From assembly GCA_947504195.1 (NCBI GenBank), contig CANNGN010000018.1:1-52290 (forward strand): DNA of 52,290 nucleotides, written 5' to 3'. Made by a program: the position numbers and the translations under genes. A model generated the notes under the pieces. It saw nothing but the letters and a program-made list of their open reading frames with translations. It did no database searches and had not been told where the DNA came from. Shown piece after piece: positions 44,170 through 52,290 of this stretch (positions are counted from its first letter, which is position 1; the number at the start of each line of letters is the position of its first letter). Source of the stretch: an uncultured Vibrio sp. GTDB taxonomy: Bacteria; Pseudomonadota; Gammaproteobacteria; Enterobacterales; Vibrionaceae.

Positions 44170-45168
44170 ATGGCACTGCTTTCTGTGGACAACCTTAATG
44201 TGAAATTTCGTCACCGTGGTGGCGATTTACACGCATTACACGATATCTCTTTTTCTATTTCAGCCGGTGAAAAAGTGGCGATTGTCGGCGAATCCGGTGC
44301 AGGGAAATCACTCCTTGGGTATTCAATTGTGAACCTTCTGACCAAACCCGGATACATTTCTTCGGGTTCAATTCGGTTTGATCGTCGCGAACTGACTGGA
44401 TTATCGATTAAGGAGTGGCAGAAAATTCGCGGACATCGTATCGCTATGATATTTCAAGACATGATGATGACATTGAATCCCGTTCTTACCATTGGTATGC
44501 AAATGGTCGAAGCGATCCGCTCTCATCAGAAAATGTCTCGTCACGAAGCGCAGAAGTTGGCTATTCAAGGTTTAGAAAAAGTACGTATTTCTTCACCAGA
44601 GCAACGGTTTCATCAGTATCCTCATCAGCTTTCTGGTGGTATGCGCCAACGCGTTATTATCGCTATTGTCTTGTTGTTGAAGCCAGAGTTAATTATTGCC
44701 GATGAACCGACAACAGCGCTGGATGTAACGATTCAGGCAGAAATCCTCAAGTTACTCAAAGAGATCTGCGATAGCGAGCAAGTCGCGTTGATTATTGTCA
44801 GCCATGATTTTGGAGTGGTCTCTCGAATCAGTGATCGTACCTTGGTGATGTATGCTGGAAAAATTGTCGAACAAGGGCCAACCCTCGAGATTATCAATGA
44901 TCCTCAACACCCTTATACTCAAGGTTTATTGAACGCTCTGCCTCAGATGGCGTCGCCCGGTCAGAGGCTCAATCAAATTGAGGGAAACATGCCCTCATTG
45001 AGAGATCGCCCAAGTGGTTGTGCATTTCACCCTCGTTGTCGATACGCCGAGCCTCGTTGTAGTTATTCTCAGCCGTCATTTATTTATACGGGTGTTTCAA
45101 GTTGTGCCTGCTTTTTAGTGGAAGACATGATTGACGCAAATGACACTAAGGAGAATGACATTGACTAA
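44170..45168 (+). CDS. Peptide ABC transporter ATPase, DppD type (second system)
   Basis: 332 residues. Walker A GESGAGKSL (Ala instead of the usual Ser), signature LSGGMRQRV, Walker B LIIADEPTTALDVT and H-loop IVSHDFGVV. The C-terminal cysteine domain is present (GCAFHPRCRYAEPRC, then SCACF). Pairs with the next ATPase, whose start it overlaps. Confidence 0.92.
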   Translation: MALLSVDNLNVKFRHRGGDLHALHDISFSISAGEKVAIVGESGAGKSLLGYSIVNLLTKPGYISSGSIRFDRRELTGLSIKEWQKIRGHRIAMIFQDMMMTLNPVLTIGMQMVEAIRSHQKMSRHEAQKLAIQGLEKVRISSPEQRFHQYPHQLSGGMRQRVIIAIVLLLKPELIIADEPTTALDVTIQAEILKLLKEICDSEQVALIIVSHDFGVVSRISDRTLVMYAGKIVEQGPTLEIINDPQHPYTQGLLNALPQMASPGQRLNQIEGNMPSLRDRPSGCAFHPRCRYAEPRCSYSQPSFIYTGVSSCACFLVEDMIDANDTKENDID

Positions 45169-46177
45169 AGAGTTGATTCGTTTTCTGAATGTCGAAAAGT
45201 CATTTGTGACCAGTACGAGTTGGTCAAATGCGTTGAGTGCGAAACGTGTAGGCTTTCGCCATAAAGAGCAGATTCACGCACTAAATGGCGTTGATCTGAC
45301 GGTCTATAAAGGTGAGTGTCTTTGTGTGGTCGGAGAGACTGGATGTGGCAAGTCGACGTTAGCCCGAGTATTGATGGGACTTGACTCTCCGACGTCAGGT
45401 GAAGTGCTCTATCGAGGAGAGCGCATCGATACGTTATCTGACAAGCAACGTATGGGTTATCGCAAAAAAATGCAGATGGTATTTCAAAGCCCACATGCGT
45501 CGTTAAACCCTAGAATGACGGTTTATCAGATGCTAAAAGAGTCGGTGACATTACATCACCCTAGCTTTGGCTTACAGGAAACCGACGAGTTCATTGCAGG
45601 GTTATTGGCCTCAGTGGGTTTAGATCGCGATGCCGAGGATAAATACCCTCATCAATTTTCTGGCGGGCAGCGTCAGCGTATTTCATTGGCTCGAGCCTTG
45701 TCTGTCGAACCCGAGTTTATCGTTGCCGATGAGCCACTGGCTGCACTGGATGTGTCGGTTCAAGCTCAAGTCCTTAATTTGATGATGGATAAAAAATATC
45801 ATCTCGGCCTGACATACCTTTTTATTACTCATGATTTGGCGGTGGTGGAGCACTTTGCCACGCGTGTTGCAGTGATGTATTTAGGCGTTATTTGCGAAGT
45901 CGCTCCAAGAGAGGTGCTGTTTCGTTCGCCCAAGCATCCTTACACCAAGGCGCTTCTGGCCTCAACGCCTCGATTGGATAATCTTTCACTTAATCCGATT
46001 GAATTAAAAGGAGAAGTGCCCACTCCGACAGAAAAACAGAAAGGTTGTGCATTTGCAGGTCGTTGCCCGTATGCGAATCAACGCTGTTATGATCAGATAC
46101 CTCAAAGCCAAGTTTCCAGCGATGGCAGCCATGTTGCTTGCCATGCAGTCGAAGAAGGAAGGCTGTTATGGAAATAA
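45161..46177 (+). CDS. Peptide ABC transporter ATPase, DppF type (second system)
   Basis: Walker A GETGCGKST, signature FSGGQRQRI, Walker B FIVADEPLAALDVS, H-loop FITHDLAVVEHF and a C-terminal cysteine domain (GCAFAGRCPYANQRC). About 338 residues. TTG 45161 has AAGGAG at the ideal distance (7 bp); ATG 45155 is in frame but only 1 bp from it. The end overlaps the LysR gene by 10 bp. Confidence 0.9.
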   Translation: MTKELIRFLNVEKSFVTSTSWSNALSAKRVGFRHKEQIHALNGVDLTVYKGECLCVVGETGCGKSTLARVLMGLDSPTSGEVLYRGERIDTLSDKQRMGYRKKMQMVFQSPHASLNPRMTVYQMLKESVTLHHPSFGLQETDEFIAGLLASVGLDRDAEDKYPHQFSGGQRQRISLARALSVEPEFIVADEPLAALDVSVQAQVLNLMMDKKYHLGLTYLFITHDLAVVEHFATRVAVMYLGVICEVAPREVLFRSPKHPYTKALLASTPRLDNLSLNPIELKGEVPTPTEKQKGCAFAGRCPYANQRCYDQIPQSQVSSDGSHVACHAVEEGRLLWK

Positions 46178-47088
46178 GATGGTTAGAAGATTTTATCGCG
46201 TTAGCTCGTACTCGACATTTTTCGCGGGCAGCGGATGAGCAGAATGTTACTCAGCCAACATTTAGCCGCCGAATCAAATTGCTTGAAGAAGAAATGAAAG
46301 TCACTTTGGTTGATCGAAACTCACTACCGCTATCTTTGACACCAGCAGGAGAGCTATTTTTACAAAGTGCAGAATCGATCACGCGTGAACTCCGAGAGAC
46401 AAAAGCTCGCTGTTTAGAAATTAAAGATCATAACCAGTCACAATTGCGACTTATTGCAACTCAAGAGCTGTTTTTAAATTTTTATCCACACTCCTTTTTA
46501 CCGTCATGCCATCGAATTGGTGTCGATATTGACGTCAATATGAAATCGAGTACGTGGGAACAGAGCGATTTTATTAATTCGATGATGCGTCAGGAGAGCG
46601 ATCTATTGCTCTGTTTTTGGCATCCGGGAATGAGCTCTTTGGAACAATTGCCCACCGAAGAGTTTGATCATTTGGTACTGGCACAAGAAACGCTCCTTCC
46701 TTGTTGCTTACCATCTGAAAATGGCGAAGCGCTCTATCAACTTCCTGGCGTGAAAAAAAGCCCGCAGCCATATATTAGCTATGAACAGGGTTCATTTTTG
46801 GCCGATGCCGTGACATACCATCTCCAACGTCAGCACGACATTGCTCAACTTGAAGTAGTGACCTCCGACTTTAACGCTGTCGGCATTGCGGCTTTGGTTA
46901 AACAAGGGTTTGGGCTCGGTTGGTTACCAGAAACAATGGTGAGTAATGCTCTGGAGCAATCTCGTTTGATTGTTGCAGGTGAACACCAATGGGCTATCTC
47001 GATGCAAATTCGGTTATATAAGGCAAAAAGTAATCAAAATCCGCTTTTACAAACACTTTGGAGTAACGCTGTTAAGCTAATTACCTAA
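46168..47088 (+). CDS. LysR-family regulator of the HypT/YjiE type
   Basis: 306 residues. The N-terminal winged helix begins MEIRWLEDFIALARTRHFSRAA and continues VTQPTFSRRIKLLEEEM, resembling E. coli HypT (YjiE) more than CysB or MetR. The effector domain follows (for example QGFGLGWLPETMV). ATG 46168 has AAGGAAGG upstream and overlaps the transporter ATPase gene, so it is made from the same transcript. It likely regulates this operon. The inducer is unknown; HypT in E. coli senses hypochlorite, which need not hold here. Confidence 0.88.
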   Translation: MEIRWLEDFIALARTRHFSRAADEQNVTQPTFSRRIKLLEEEMKVTLVDRNSLPLSLTPAGELFLQSAESITRELRETKARCLEIKDHNQSQLRLIATQELFLNFYPHSFLPSCHRIGVDIDVNMKSSTWEQSDFINSMMRQESDLLLCFWHPGMSSLEQLPTEEFDHLVLAQETLLPCCLPSENGEALYQLPGVKKSPQPYISYEQGSFLADAVTYHLQRQHDIAQLEVVTSDFNAVGIAALVKQGFGLGWLPETMVSNALEQSRLIVAGEHQWAISMQIRLYKAKSNQNPLLQTLWSNAVKLIT

Positions 47089-47199
47089 CTTGTTTGTGTA
47101 GTAATAACGTTATCGAATAAACAATCTATTAACATCTGCGTTAATTTTAACCATAATGGCTTTGTGGTTGGTAAATGGAATTATCGCTGGAGGTAAATG

Positions 47200-47436
47200 A
47201 TGACGTTAGAAGAATTACGCACGATGTATCGCGCCAATCTGCTAGTCGAAGCAATTGCAGAACCTTTAGAAGAGCAAGGTGATTGGCTTATAGAATTTCG
47301 CCATATTCAAGGAGGTTTTGTTGTTCTGACTCACTCTAATGGTGAAACTTGCCATTATTCTGATCTACATTATGCGTCGCAAAGCGCGCGCGAAGTCGGC
47401 TTTAAGCAAGTCAGAGTTGAATCAATATGCCATTAA
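47200..47436 (+). CDS. Small protein of unknown function upstream of cysJ
   Basis: I do not recognise a named family for this 78-residue protein. It looks like a small alpha/beta cytoplasmic domain (FRHIQGGFVVLTHSNGE, then HYASQSAREVGFKQVRVES). The GGAGG site is 6 bp before ATG 47200, better than the 3 bp for ATG 47197. It precedes cysJ by about 115 bp on the same strand. Confidence 0.78.
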   Translation: MTLEELRTMYRANLLVEAIAEPLEEQGDWLIEFRHIQGGFVVLTHSNGETCHYSDLHYASQSAREVGFKQVRVESICH

Positions 47437-47555
47437 TATAATGGTCTTTAATATCCTTACTTCCAAAAAGTTATAAAACATACTCATCTATTCTTTCTTG
47501 TTATTAGAGATAATGGTTAACCTATAGTCACGCAATGAATAGGAATGTCGTGACT

Positions 47556-49367
47556 ATGTCTTCAGCAAATAATAATCCAAACGAGCTAGCAGCACTTTCT
47601 AGCCCAGTAAATGACAGTCAGCTAAATCAGCTGCAGCAAACCGTTTCTCAACTTTCTCCTCAGCAACTGGCTTGGGTCAGTGGCTATTTTTGGGGCTTAA
47701 GTCAATCTCAATCGGGTGTGGCACAAGCACCTGCAGTATCCGCTCAACCAGCAGGTAAGCTAACCATTGTCTACGCGTCTCAAACTGGGAACGCAAAAGG
47801 GGTTGCCGAAGCTTTAGAGCAAGATGCTGCCGCGCTCGATATCCCTGTGCAGTTATTTGATGCAAGCGATTATAAAGGTAAAGACCTTGCCAAAGAGACT
47901 CATGTAGTCATCGTTGCTTCTACGAATGGTGAAGGTGAGGCTCCTGATAACGCGATTGCTTTGCATGAGTTTTTACAATCTAAGAAAGCACCTAAATTGG
48001 ACTCTCTCAAATATGCCGTTATTGGTTTAGGTGACTCTAGTTATGAGTTCTTCTGCCAAACTGGTAAAGATTTTGATGCGTTTTTGTCTAAGCAAGGTGC
48101 AACTGCGTTATTAGATCGTGTCGACTGTGACGTTGATTACGAAGAGACTGCTGCCGAATGGCGTAAACAGTCTCTTGAATTAATCAAAGAGTCATTAGGA
48201 TCAGCACAAGCTGTTGCTGTGTCATCATCTGCACCAGTGGCATCGGGTCATTCTCAATATACGAAGCAAAACCCGTATAGCGCGGCGTTGTTAGCAAGCC
48301 AAAAAATCACAGGTCGCGATTCCGACAAAGATGTACGTCATATCGAAATTGATTTAGATGGTTCAGGGTTGACTTACCAAGCTGGTGATGCGCTTGGCGT
48401 TTGGTATGAAAACAGTTCTGATTTAGCCAATGAAATCTTAGCGAAAGTAGGTCTGTCTGGTGTTGAAAGCGTGGATGTAGATGGTGAAAGTTTATCGATT
48501 CACAGCGCACTAGTGACTAAGTTTGAGATCACAGCGTCAAATCCGCAGTTTGTCACTAAGTATGCAGAATTGTCTGGTAGCAAAAAGCTGCAAAAGTTGG
48601 TGGATGATAAAGATAAGCTTCGCAGCTACGCAGGTGAGACTCAAGTTGTCGATGTACTAGCTGAGAAGAAAACCAAGCTATCGGCTGACGAGTTGGTTGG
48701 CCTGTTGCGTCGCTTAACACCACGCTTGTATTCAATTGCTTCAAGTCAAAGTGAAGTCGATGAGGAAGTTCACTTAACGGTCGGTCTAGTTGAATATAAA
48801 CAAGGTGATCAATCTCGTCTCGGTGGTGCGTCAAGCTTCCTAGCTCAACGCTTAGAAGAAGGCGGCGAAGTGAAGGTGTTTATTGAAAATAATAATAACT
48901 TCAAGCTACCACAAGATGATAATGCCCCAGTGATCATGATTGGTCCAGGTACTGGTATTGCACCGTTCCGTAGCTTCATTCAAGAACGTGATAATCGAGA
49001 TGCAGAAGGGAAAAACTGGCTGTTCTTTGGTGACCGTACTTTCACTCAAGACTTCTTGTATCAAGTTGAATGGCAAAAATACTTGAAATCGGGCTTATTG
49101 ACTCAACTCGATGTCGCCTTTAGTCGTGACCAGCATGAGAAAGTCTATGTTCAGCACCGAATTTTAGAAAATGCAGAGCAAGTGTGGCAATGGCTACAAG
49201 ACGGCGCTTATGTCTATGTGTGTGGTGATGCGACCCGCATGGCAAAAGATGTTCATGACGCGTTGATTTCTGTTGCTGAACAGCAAGGTCAATTGAGTCG
49301 TGAAAAAGCAGAAGAATTTATTAATGAATTACGTAAAGCGAAACGTTATCAAAGGGATGTCTACTAA
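47556..49367 (+). CDS. cysJ: Sulfite reductase flavoprotein alpha subunit CysJ
   Basis: CysJ passes electrons from NADPH through FAD and FMN to CysI. An N-terminal polar stretch precedes the flavodoxin domain (IVYASQTGNAKGVAEAL, from about 70) and the FAD/NADPH domains (RLYSIASS, GPGTGIAPFRSF, YVCGDATRM and the C-terminal DVY). About 603 residues. Several starts are possible (ATG 47535, GTG 47550, ATG 47556); the AGGA at 47541 favours 47550 or 47556. cysI starts at the last base of the cysJ stop codon. Confidence 0.96.
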   Translation: MSSANNNPNELAALSSPVNDSQLNQLQQTVSQLSPQQLAWVSGYFWGLSQSQSGVAQAPAVSAQPAGKLTIVYASQTGNAKGVAEALEQDAAALDIPVQLFDASDYKGKDLAKETHVVIVASTNGEGEAPDNAIALHEFLQSKKAPKLDSLKYAVIGLGDSSYEFFCQTGKDFDAFLSKQGATALLDRVDCDVDYEETAAEWRKQSLELIKESLGSAQAVAVSSSAPVASGHSQYTKQNPYSAALLASQKITGRDSDKDVRHIEIDLDGSGLTYQAGDALGVWYENSSDLANEILAKVGLSGVESVDVDGESLSIHSALVTKFEITASNPQFVTKYAELSGSKKLQKLVDDKDKLRSYAGETQVVDVLAEKKTKLSADELVGLLRRLTPRLYSIASSQSEVDEEVHLTVGLVEYKQGDQSRLGGASSFLAQRLEEGGEVKVFIENNNNFKLPQDDNAPVIMIGPGTGIAPFRSFIQERDNRDAEGKNWLFFGDRTFTQDFLYQVEWQKYLKSGLLTQLDVAFSRDQHEKVYVQHRILENAEQVWQWLQDGAYVYVCGDATRMAKDVHDALISVAEQQGQLSREKAEEFINELRKAKRYQRDVY

Positions 49368-51100
49368 TGAGCACAAAAATTGAAAACAACGTCCAAGAAG
49401 TATTAGGCGAAGTGCTAGGCCCCCTAGCTGATAATGAGCGTTTAAAACGTGAAAGTAATTTCCTTCGCGGGACGATCGAACAAGATCTACAAGACCGTAT
49501 TACTGGTGGCTTTACGGCGGATAACTTCCAGTTAATTCGTTTCCACGGTATGTACCAGCAAGATGATCGCGATATTCGTAATGAACGTGCGAAGCAAAAG
49601 CTGGAGCCGCTGCATAATGTTATGTTACGTGCGCGTATGCCAGGCGGTATTATCAAACCAGAGCAATGGTTAGCGATCGATAAATTTGCAACTGATAACA
49701 CGATGTATGGAAGTATCCGTCTTACCACGCGTCAAACATTTCAGTTTCACGGTGTTTTAAAGCCGAATATCAAACTGATGCATCAGACATTGAATAGCAT
49801 CGGTATTGATTCAATTGCAACGGCGGGTGATGTAAACCGTAACGTACTTTGTACGACGAACCCTGTTGAATCTGAGCTTCATCAGGAAGCGTATGAGTGG
49901 GCGAAAAAAATCAGTGAACATCTATTACCGAAGACTCGCGCCTATGCTGAAATCTGGCTCGATGGTGAGAAAGTAGAAGGCACAGACGAAGAGCCAATTT
50001 TAGGCAGTAACTATTTACCACGTAAATTTAAAACCACTGTTGTTATCCCACCACACAATGATGTGGATGTTCATGCCAATGACTTGAACTTTATTGCGAT
50101 AGCTGAAAAAGGGAAGTTGATCGGATTCAATGTTCTTGTTGGTGGTGGCTTAGCCATGACTCATGGTGATACTTCAACGTACCCTCGCCGCGCAGATGAT
50201 CTTGGTTTTGTTGCTCTAGAGAAGACGTTGGATGTTGCAGCCGCTGTTGTTACTACACAACGTGATTGGGGTAACCGCTCGAATCGTAAAAACGCCAAAA
50301 CTAAGTACACATTAGATCGTGTTGGAACGGATGTATTTAAAGCTGAAGTTGAAGCACGAGCGGGTATTACTTTTGAAGCCAGCCGTCCTTATGAATTTAC
50401 GTCTCGTGGTGATCGTATCGGTTGGGTTGAAGGTATTGATGGGCAATTCCATTTAGCGCTCTTTATCGAAAATGGCCGCTTATTAGATTACCCAGACAGA
50501 CCATTAAAAACGGGTGTTGCTGAAATTGCTAAAATTCACAAAGGTGATTTCCGAATGACGGCAAACCAAAACTTAATTGTTGCGGGCGTTCCGGCAGATC
50601 AAAAAGACGTGATAGAAGCAATTGCACGTAAGCACGGTTTGATGGATGACAGTGTTAGTGAGCAGCGTAAAAACTCTATGGCATGTGTAGCTTTTCCTAC
50701 ATGTCCACTAGCAATGGCTGAAGCAGAACGTATGCTTCCAAACTTTGTGACTGATGTAGAAGGCATTCTGGCGAAAAACGGTTTGGCTGTAGATGACAAT
50801 ATCATTCTGCGTATTACTGGGTGTCCAAATGGTTGTGGACGAGCAATGTTGGCAGAAATCGGCTTAGTAGGTAAAGCACCTGGCCGTTATAACCTCCACC
50901 TTGGCGGTAACAGAGCCGGTACTCGTGTTCCAAAAATGTATAAAGAGAATATCACTGAGAAACAGATTCTTGAAGAAATCGATCAGCTAGCAGGCCGTTG
51001 GGCTAAAGAGCGTGAGAGTGGAGAGTGTTTCGGTGACTTTGTTATTCGTGTTGGAATTATCGAAGAAGTAATCATATCGAAGAGAGATTTCCATGGCTGA
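49367..51100 (+). CDS. cysI: Sulfite reductase hemoprotein beta subunit CysI
   Basis: CysI reduces sulfite to sulfide with siroheme and a [4Fe-4S] cluster. The cluster cysteines are visible in CVAFPTCPLAMAEAER and TGCPNGCGRAML. 577 residues, the usual length. Its ATG overlaps the end of cysJ and its stop overlaps cysH by 8 bp, so the three genes are coupled. Confidence 0.98.
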   Translation: MSTKIENNVQEVLGEVLGPLADNERLKRESNFLRGTIEQDLQDRITGGFTADNFQLIRFHGMYQQDDRDIRNERAKQKLEPLHNVMLRARMPGGIIKPEQWLAIDKFATDNTMYGSIRLTTRQTFQFHGVLKPNIKLMHQTLNSIGIDSIATAGDVNRNVLCTTNPVESELHQEAYEWAKKISEHLLPKTRAYAEIWLDGEKVEGTDEEPILGSNYLPRKFKTTVVIPPHNDVDVHANDLNFIAIAEKGKLIGFNVLVGGGLAMTHGDTSTYPRRADDLGFVALEKTLDVAAAVVTTQRDWGNRSNRKNAKTKYTLDRVGTDVFKAEVEARAGITFEASRPYEFTSRGDRIGWVEGIDGQFHLALFIENGRLLDYPDRPLKTGVAEIAKIHKGDFRMTANQNLIVAGVPADQKDVIEAIARKHGLMDDSVSEQRKNSMACVAFPTCPLAMAEAERMLPNFVTDVEGILAKNGLAVDDNIILRITGCPNGCGRAMLAEIGLVGKAPGRYNLHLGGNRAGTRVPKMYKENITEKQILEEIDQLAGRWAKERESGECFGDFVIRVGIIEEVIISKRDFHG

Positions 51101-51869
51101 AAGCGTGTTGTATAAGCTGCAGCTTTCCGAGTTACTTCTAATGACTAAGGTGGAGCAATCGCTTCACTTAGCCGAATTGAATGGTTACTTAGAAAGTTTA
51201 TCTGCTCAAGAGCGAGTAAGATGGGGGCTTGAAAACCTGGAAGGAACTCATGCAGTATCCTCTAGCTTTGGAATTCAAGCTGCGTTGATGGTTCATTTGG
51301 TATCGAGAGCAAAGAAAGATGTACCTGTTGTCTTAACCGATACTGGATATCTGTTCCCTGAAACCTACCAGTTTATTGATGAGTTAACTGAAAAGTTGAA
51401 TTTAAATCTGAAAGTATACCGTTCAGACTATTCACCAGCTTGGCAAGAAGCTCGTTATGGAAAGTTATGGGAACAAGGTGCCGAAGGTCTCGATAAGTAC
51501 AATCGAATTAATAAAGTGGTACCGATGAAAAAGGCATTGGAAGAGCTTGGTGTAAAAACTTGGTTTTCTGGGCTGCGTCGGGAACAGGCACAATCGAGAG
51601 CAAATCTTCCGATTCTTGCGATTCAAAATGGTGTGTTTAAGTTTCTTCCAGTTATCGATTGGACAAACGAAGACGTTGAGAACTATTTAGCAGAACATAA
51701 CCTGCCATATCATCCATTACGGGATCAAGGCTACTTATCTGTTGGTGATACACATACAACGAGTAAGTGGGAAGAAGGAATGAAAGAAGAAGAAACTCGC
51801 TTCTTTGGTTTGAAACGAGAATGTGGCCTTCATGAAGATGATCATGAGACAGATGGCTCTGGTATCTAA
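51093..51869 (+). CDS. cysH: PAPS reductase CysH
   Basis: CysH reduces phosphoadenylyl sulfate to sulfite using thioredoxin. 258 residues with SSSFGIQAA (PP-loop), TDTGYLFPETY, GLRREQAQSRANLP and the catalytic cysteine in KRECGLHED. The C-terminus extends a few residues (DDHETDGSGI) past the E. coli end. Start 51093 gives an N-terminus alignable to E. coli CysH; ATG 51141 is possible. A terminator follows. Confidence 0.97.
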   Translation: MAESVLYKLQLSELLLMTKVEQSLHLAELNGYLESLSAQERVRWGLENLEGTHAVSSSFGIQAALMVHLVSRAKKDVPVVLTDTGYLFPETYQFIDELTEKLNLNLKVYRSDYSPAWQEARYGKLWEQGAEGLDKYNRINKVVPMKKALEELGVKTWFSGLRREQAQSRANLPILAIQNGVFKFLPVIDWTNEDVENYLAEHNLPYHPLRDQGYLSVGDTHTTSKWEEGMKEEETRFFGLKRECGLHEDDHETDGSGI

Positions 51870-51893
51870 TTCAAATCTACAATATTAAATATG

Positions 51894-51917
51894 AAAGCTG
51901 CTTCGGCAGCTTTTTTG
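51894..51917 (+). terminator. Intrinsic terminator after cysH
   Basis: AAAGCTGC / GCAGCTTT with a TTCG loop, then a T run, 24 bp after cysH. Confidence 0.95.
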
Positions 51918-51938
51918 TTGTCTGTAAAAGAATAACTC

Positions 51939-51947
51939 TGTGGATAA
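51939..51947 (-). promoter_or_regulatory. DnaA box upstream of the rRNA promoter
   Basis: A perfect consensus box (TTATCCACA on the minus strand) preceded by ACTC, like the arms at 379-419. It lies about 100 bp upstream of rRNA promoter P1. Confidence 0.6.
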
Positions 51948-52042
51948 GTTGTAGTTTAGCTCTTAGTAAAGTGGGATAAATAAGGCTTTGTTGTGTATTT
52001 CGCCAAACGAGTTATTTTTTTATAATTTTGATGAAAAAACAC

Positions 52043-52070
52043 TTGCTAACGTGAAGCGGATCTCTATAAT
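52043..52070 (+). promoter_or_regulatory. rRNA operon promoter P1
   Basis: TTGCTA (52043-52048), 16 bp, TATAAT (52065-52070), followed by the GC-rich discriminator GCGCTC typical of stringently controlled rRNA promoters. An AT-rich stretch just upstream (about 52010-52040) fits an UP element. Confidence 0.88.
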
Positions 52071-52158
52071 GCGCTCTCGTTGACACGGCAGCCCGCCAAG
52101 GCGGTGAAGCAAGTATCAACAAGGCTCGAAAGCAAAAAAAGAAAATTCTAAAAAGTGT

Positions 52159-52186
52159 TTGACACTAAGAATTATCTCGCTAGAAT
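52159..52186 (+). promoter_or_regulatory. rRNA operon promoter P2
   Basis: TTGACA (52159-52164), 16 bp, TAGAAT (52181-52186), about 115 bp after P1, the usual tandem arrangement. Confidence 0.85.
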
Positions 52187-52194
52187 AGCCGTCC

Positions 52195-52250
52195 ACTTCT
52201 CGCACGAGAAGTTGCTCTTTAACAATTTAGACCTATCAATCTGTGTGGGC
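52195..52250 (+). promoter_or_regulatory. rRNA leader antitermination signals boxB, boxA, boxC
   Basis: boxB: hairpin ACTTCTCG / CGAGAAGT (52195-52212). boxA: TGCTCTTTAACAA (52213-52225), which matches the NusB-S10 site. boxC-like GTGTGGGC ends at 52250. Together they mark the 5' leader of an rrn operon; mature 16S rRNA begins past the window end. Confidence 0.92.
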
Positions 52251-52290
52251 ACTCGTTGATGATAATCAATTTTACTTCTTAGAAGTAACT

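Noticed and set aside
40685..46177. sapABCDF (antimicrobial peptide uptake)
   Set aside because: Both ATPases carry the C-terminal cysteine domain of the Dpp/Opp type, and the SapF-like partner expected for Sap is not short. The assignment is left open.
34903..47088. Recent duplication of the dpp operon
   Set aside because: The two binding proteins and permeases are too different; gene order is shared because it is typical of the family.

Overview
The window looks like chromosomal DNA of a member of the Vibrionaceae, probably a Vibrio or close relative. The gene order queG-tsaE-amiB-mutL-miaA-hfq-hflX-hflK-hflC, then slyX/fkpA/yheO-like/tusDCB/rpsL-rpsG-fusA-tuf, rpsF-rpsR-rplI-dnaB, pgi, zur, dusA-pspG and cysJIH follows, as I remember it, the order of Vibrio cholerae chromosome I. 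The proteins also read as vibrio orthologues. No transposase, integrase, phage gene or CRISPR array was seen. This is mostly core chromosome, with one accessory-looking block between pspG and cysJ.

Layout. 1-725: a tRNA-Gly cut by the window edge, an initiator tRNA-Met, then about 500 bp without a gene. This stretch carries a perfect inverted repeat of two DnaA boxes and a cluster of six GATC sites, in the position where E. coli has datA (between glycine tRNA genes and queG). 726-11605: queG on the minus strand, then tsaE-amiB-mutL-miaA, hfq-hflX and hflK-hflC (tRNA modification, cell-wall splitting, mismatch repair, RNA chaperone, FtsH control), then a DUF2065 protein. 11629-15718: a minus-strand pair (WD40 lipoprotein, slyX), fkpA, a YheO-family regulator and tusDCB. 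15782-21960: the str operon with a strong promoter, tuf, then rpsF-rpsR-rplI with no priB. 22054-27432: dnaB with no alr after it, yjbQ, pgi, a zur-cheX-like pair and a small acidic protein. 27568-32763: an unlisted 37-residue membrane-protein ORF and a pstSCAB operon behind a Pho box. 32764-34541: a repeat cluster, dusA, and pspG behind a sigma-54 promoter. 34903-47088: two complete peptide-type ABC transporters in tandem, the second ending in a LysR regulator. 47200-51869: a small conserved-looking protein and cysJIH. 51920-52290: the promoter and antitermination leader of an rRNA operon whose 16S gene lies outside.

How the genes work together. Several neighbouring sets serve one process: QueG, TsaE, MiaA, TusBCD and DusA all modify tRNA; RpsL, RpsG, EF-G, EF-Tu, S6, S18 and L9 make up the translation machinery; PstSCAB, the two peptide transporters and CysJIH bring in or reduce phosphate, peptides and sulfur.

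Points most worth a second look are the datA-like interval, the small membrane ORF at 27568-27681, the repeat/inverted-repeat cluster at 32886-32965, the weak codon bias of fusA together with two hairpins in front of it, the missing priB and alr, and the tandem peptide transporter block.
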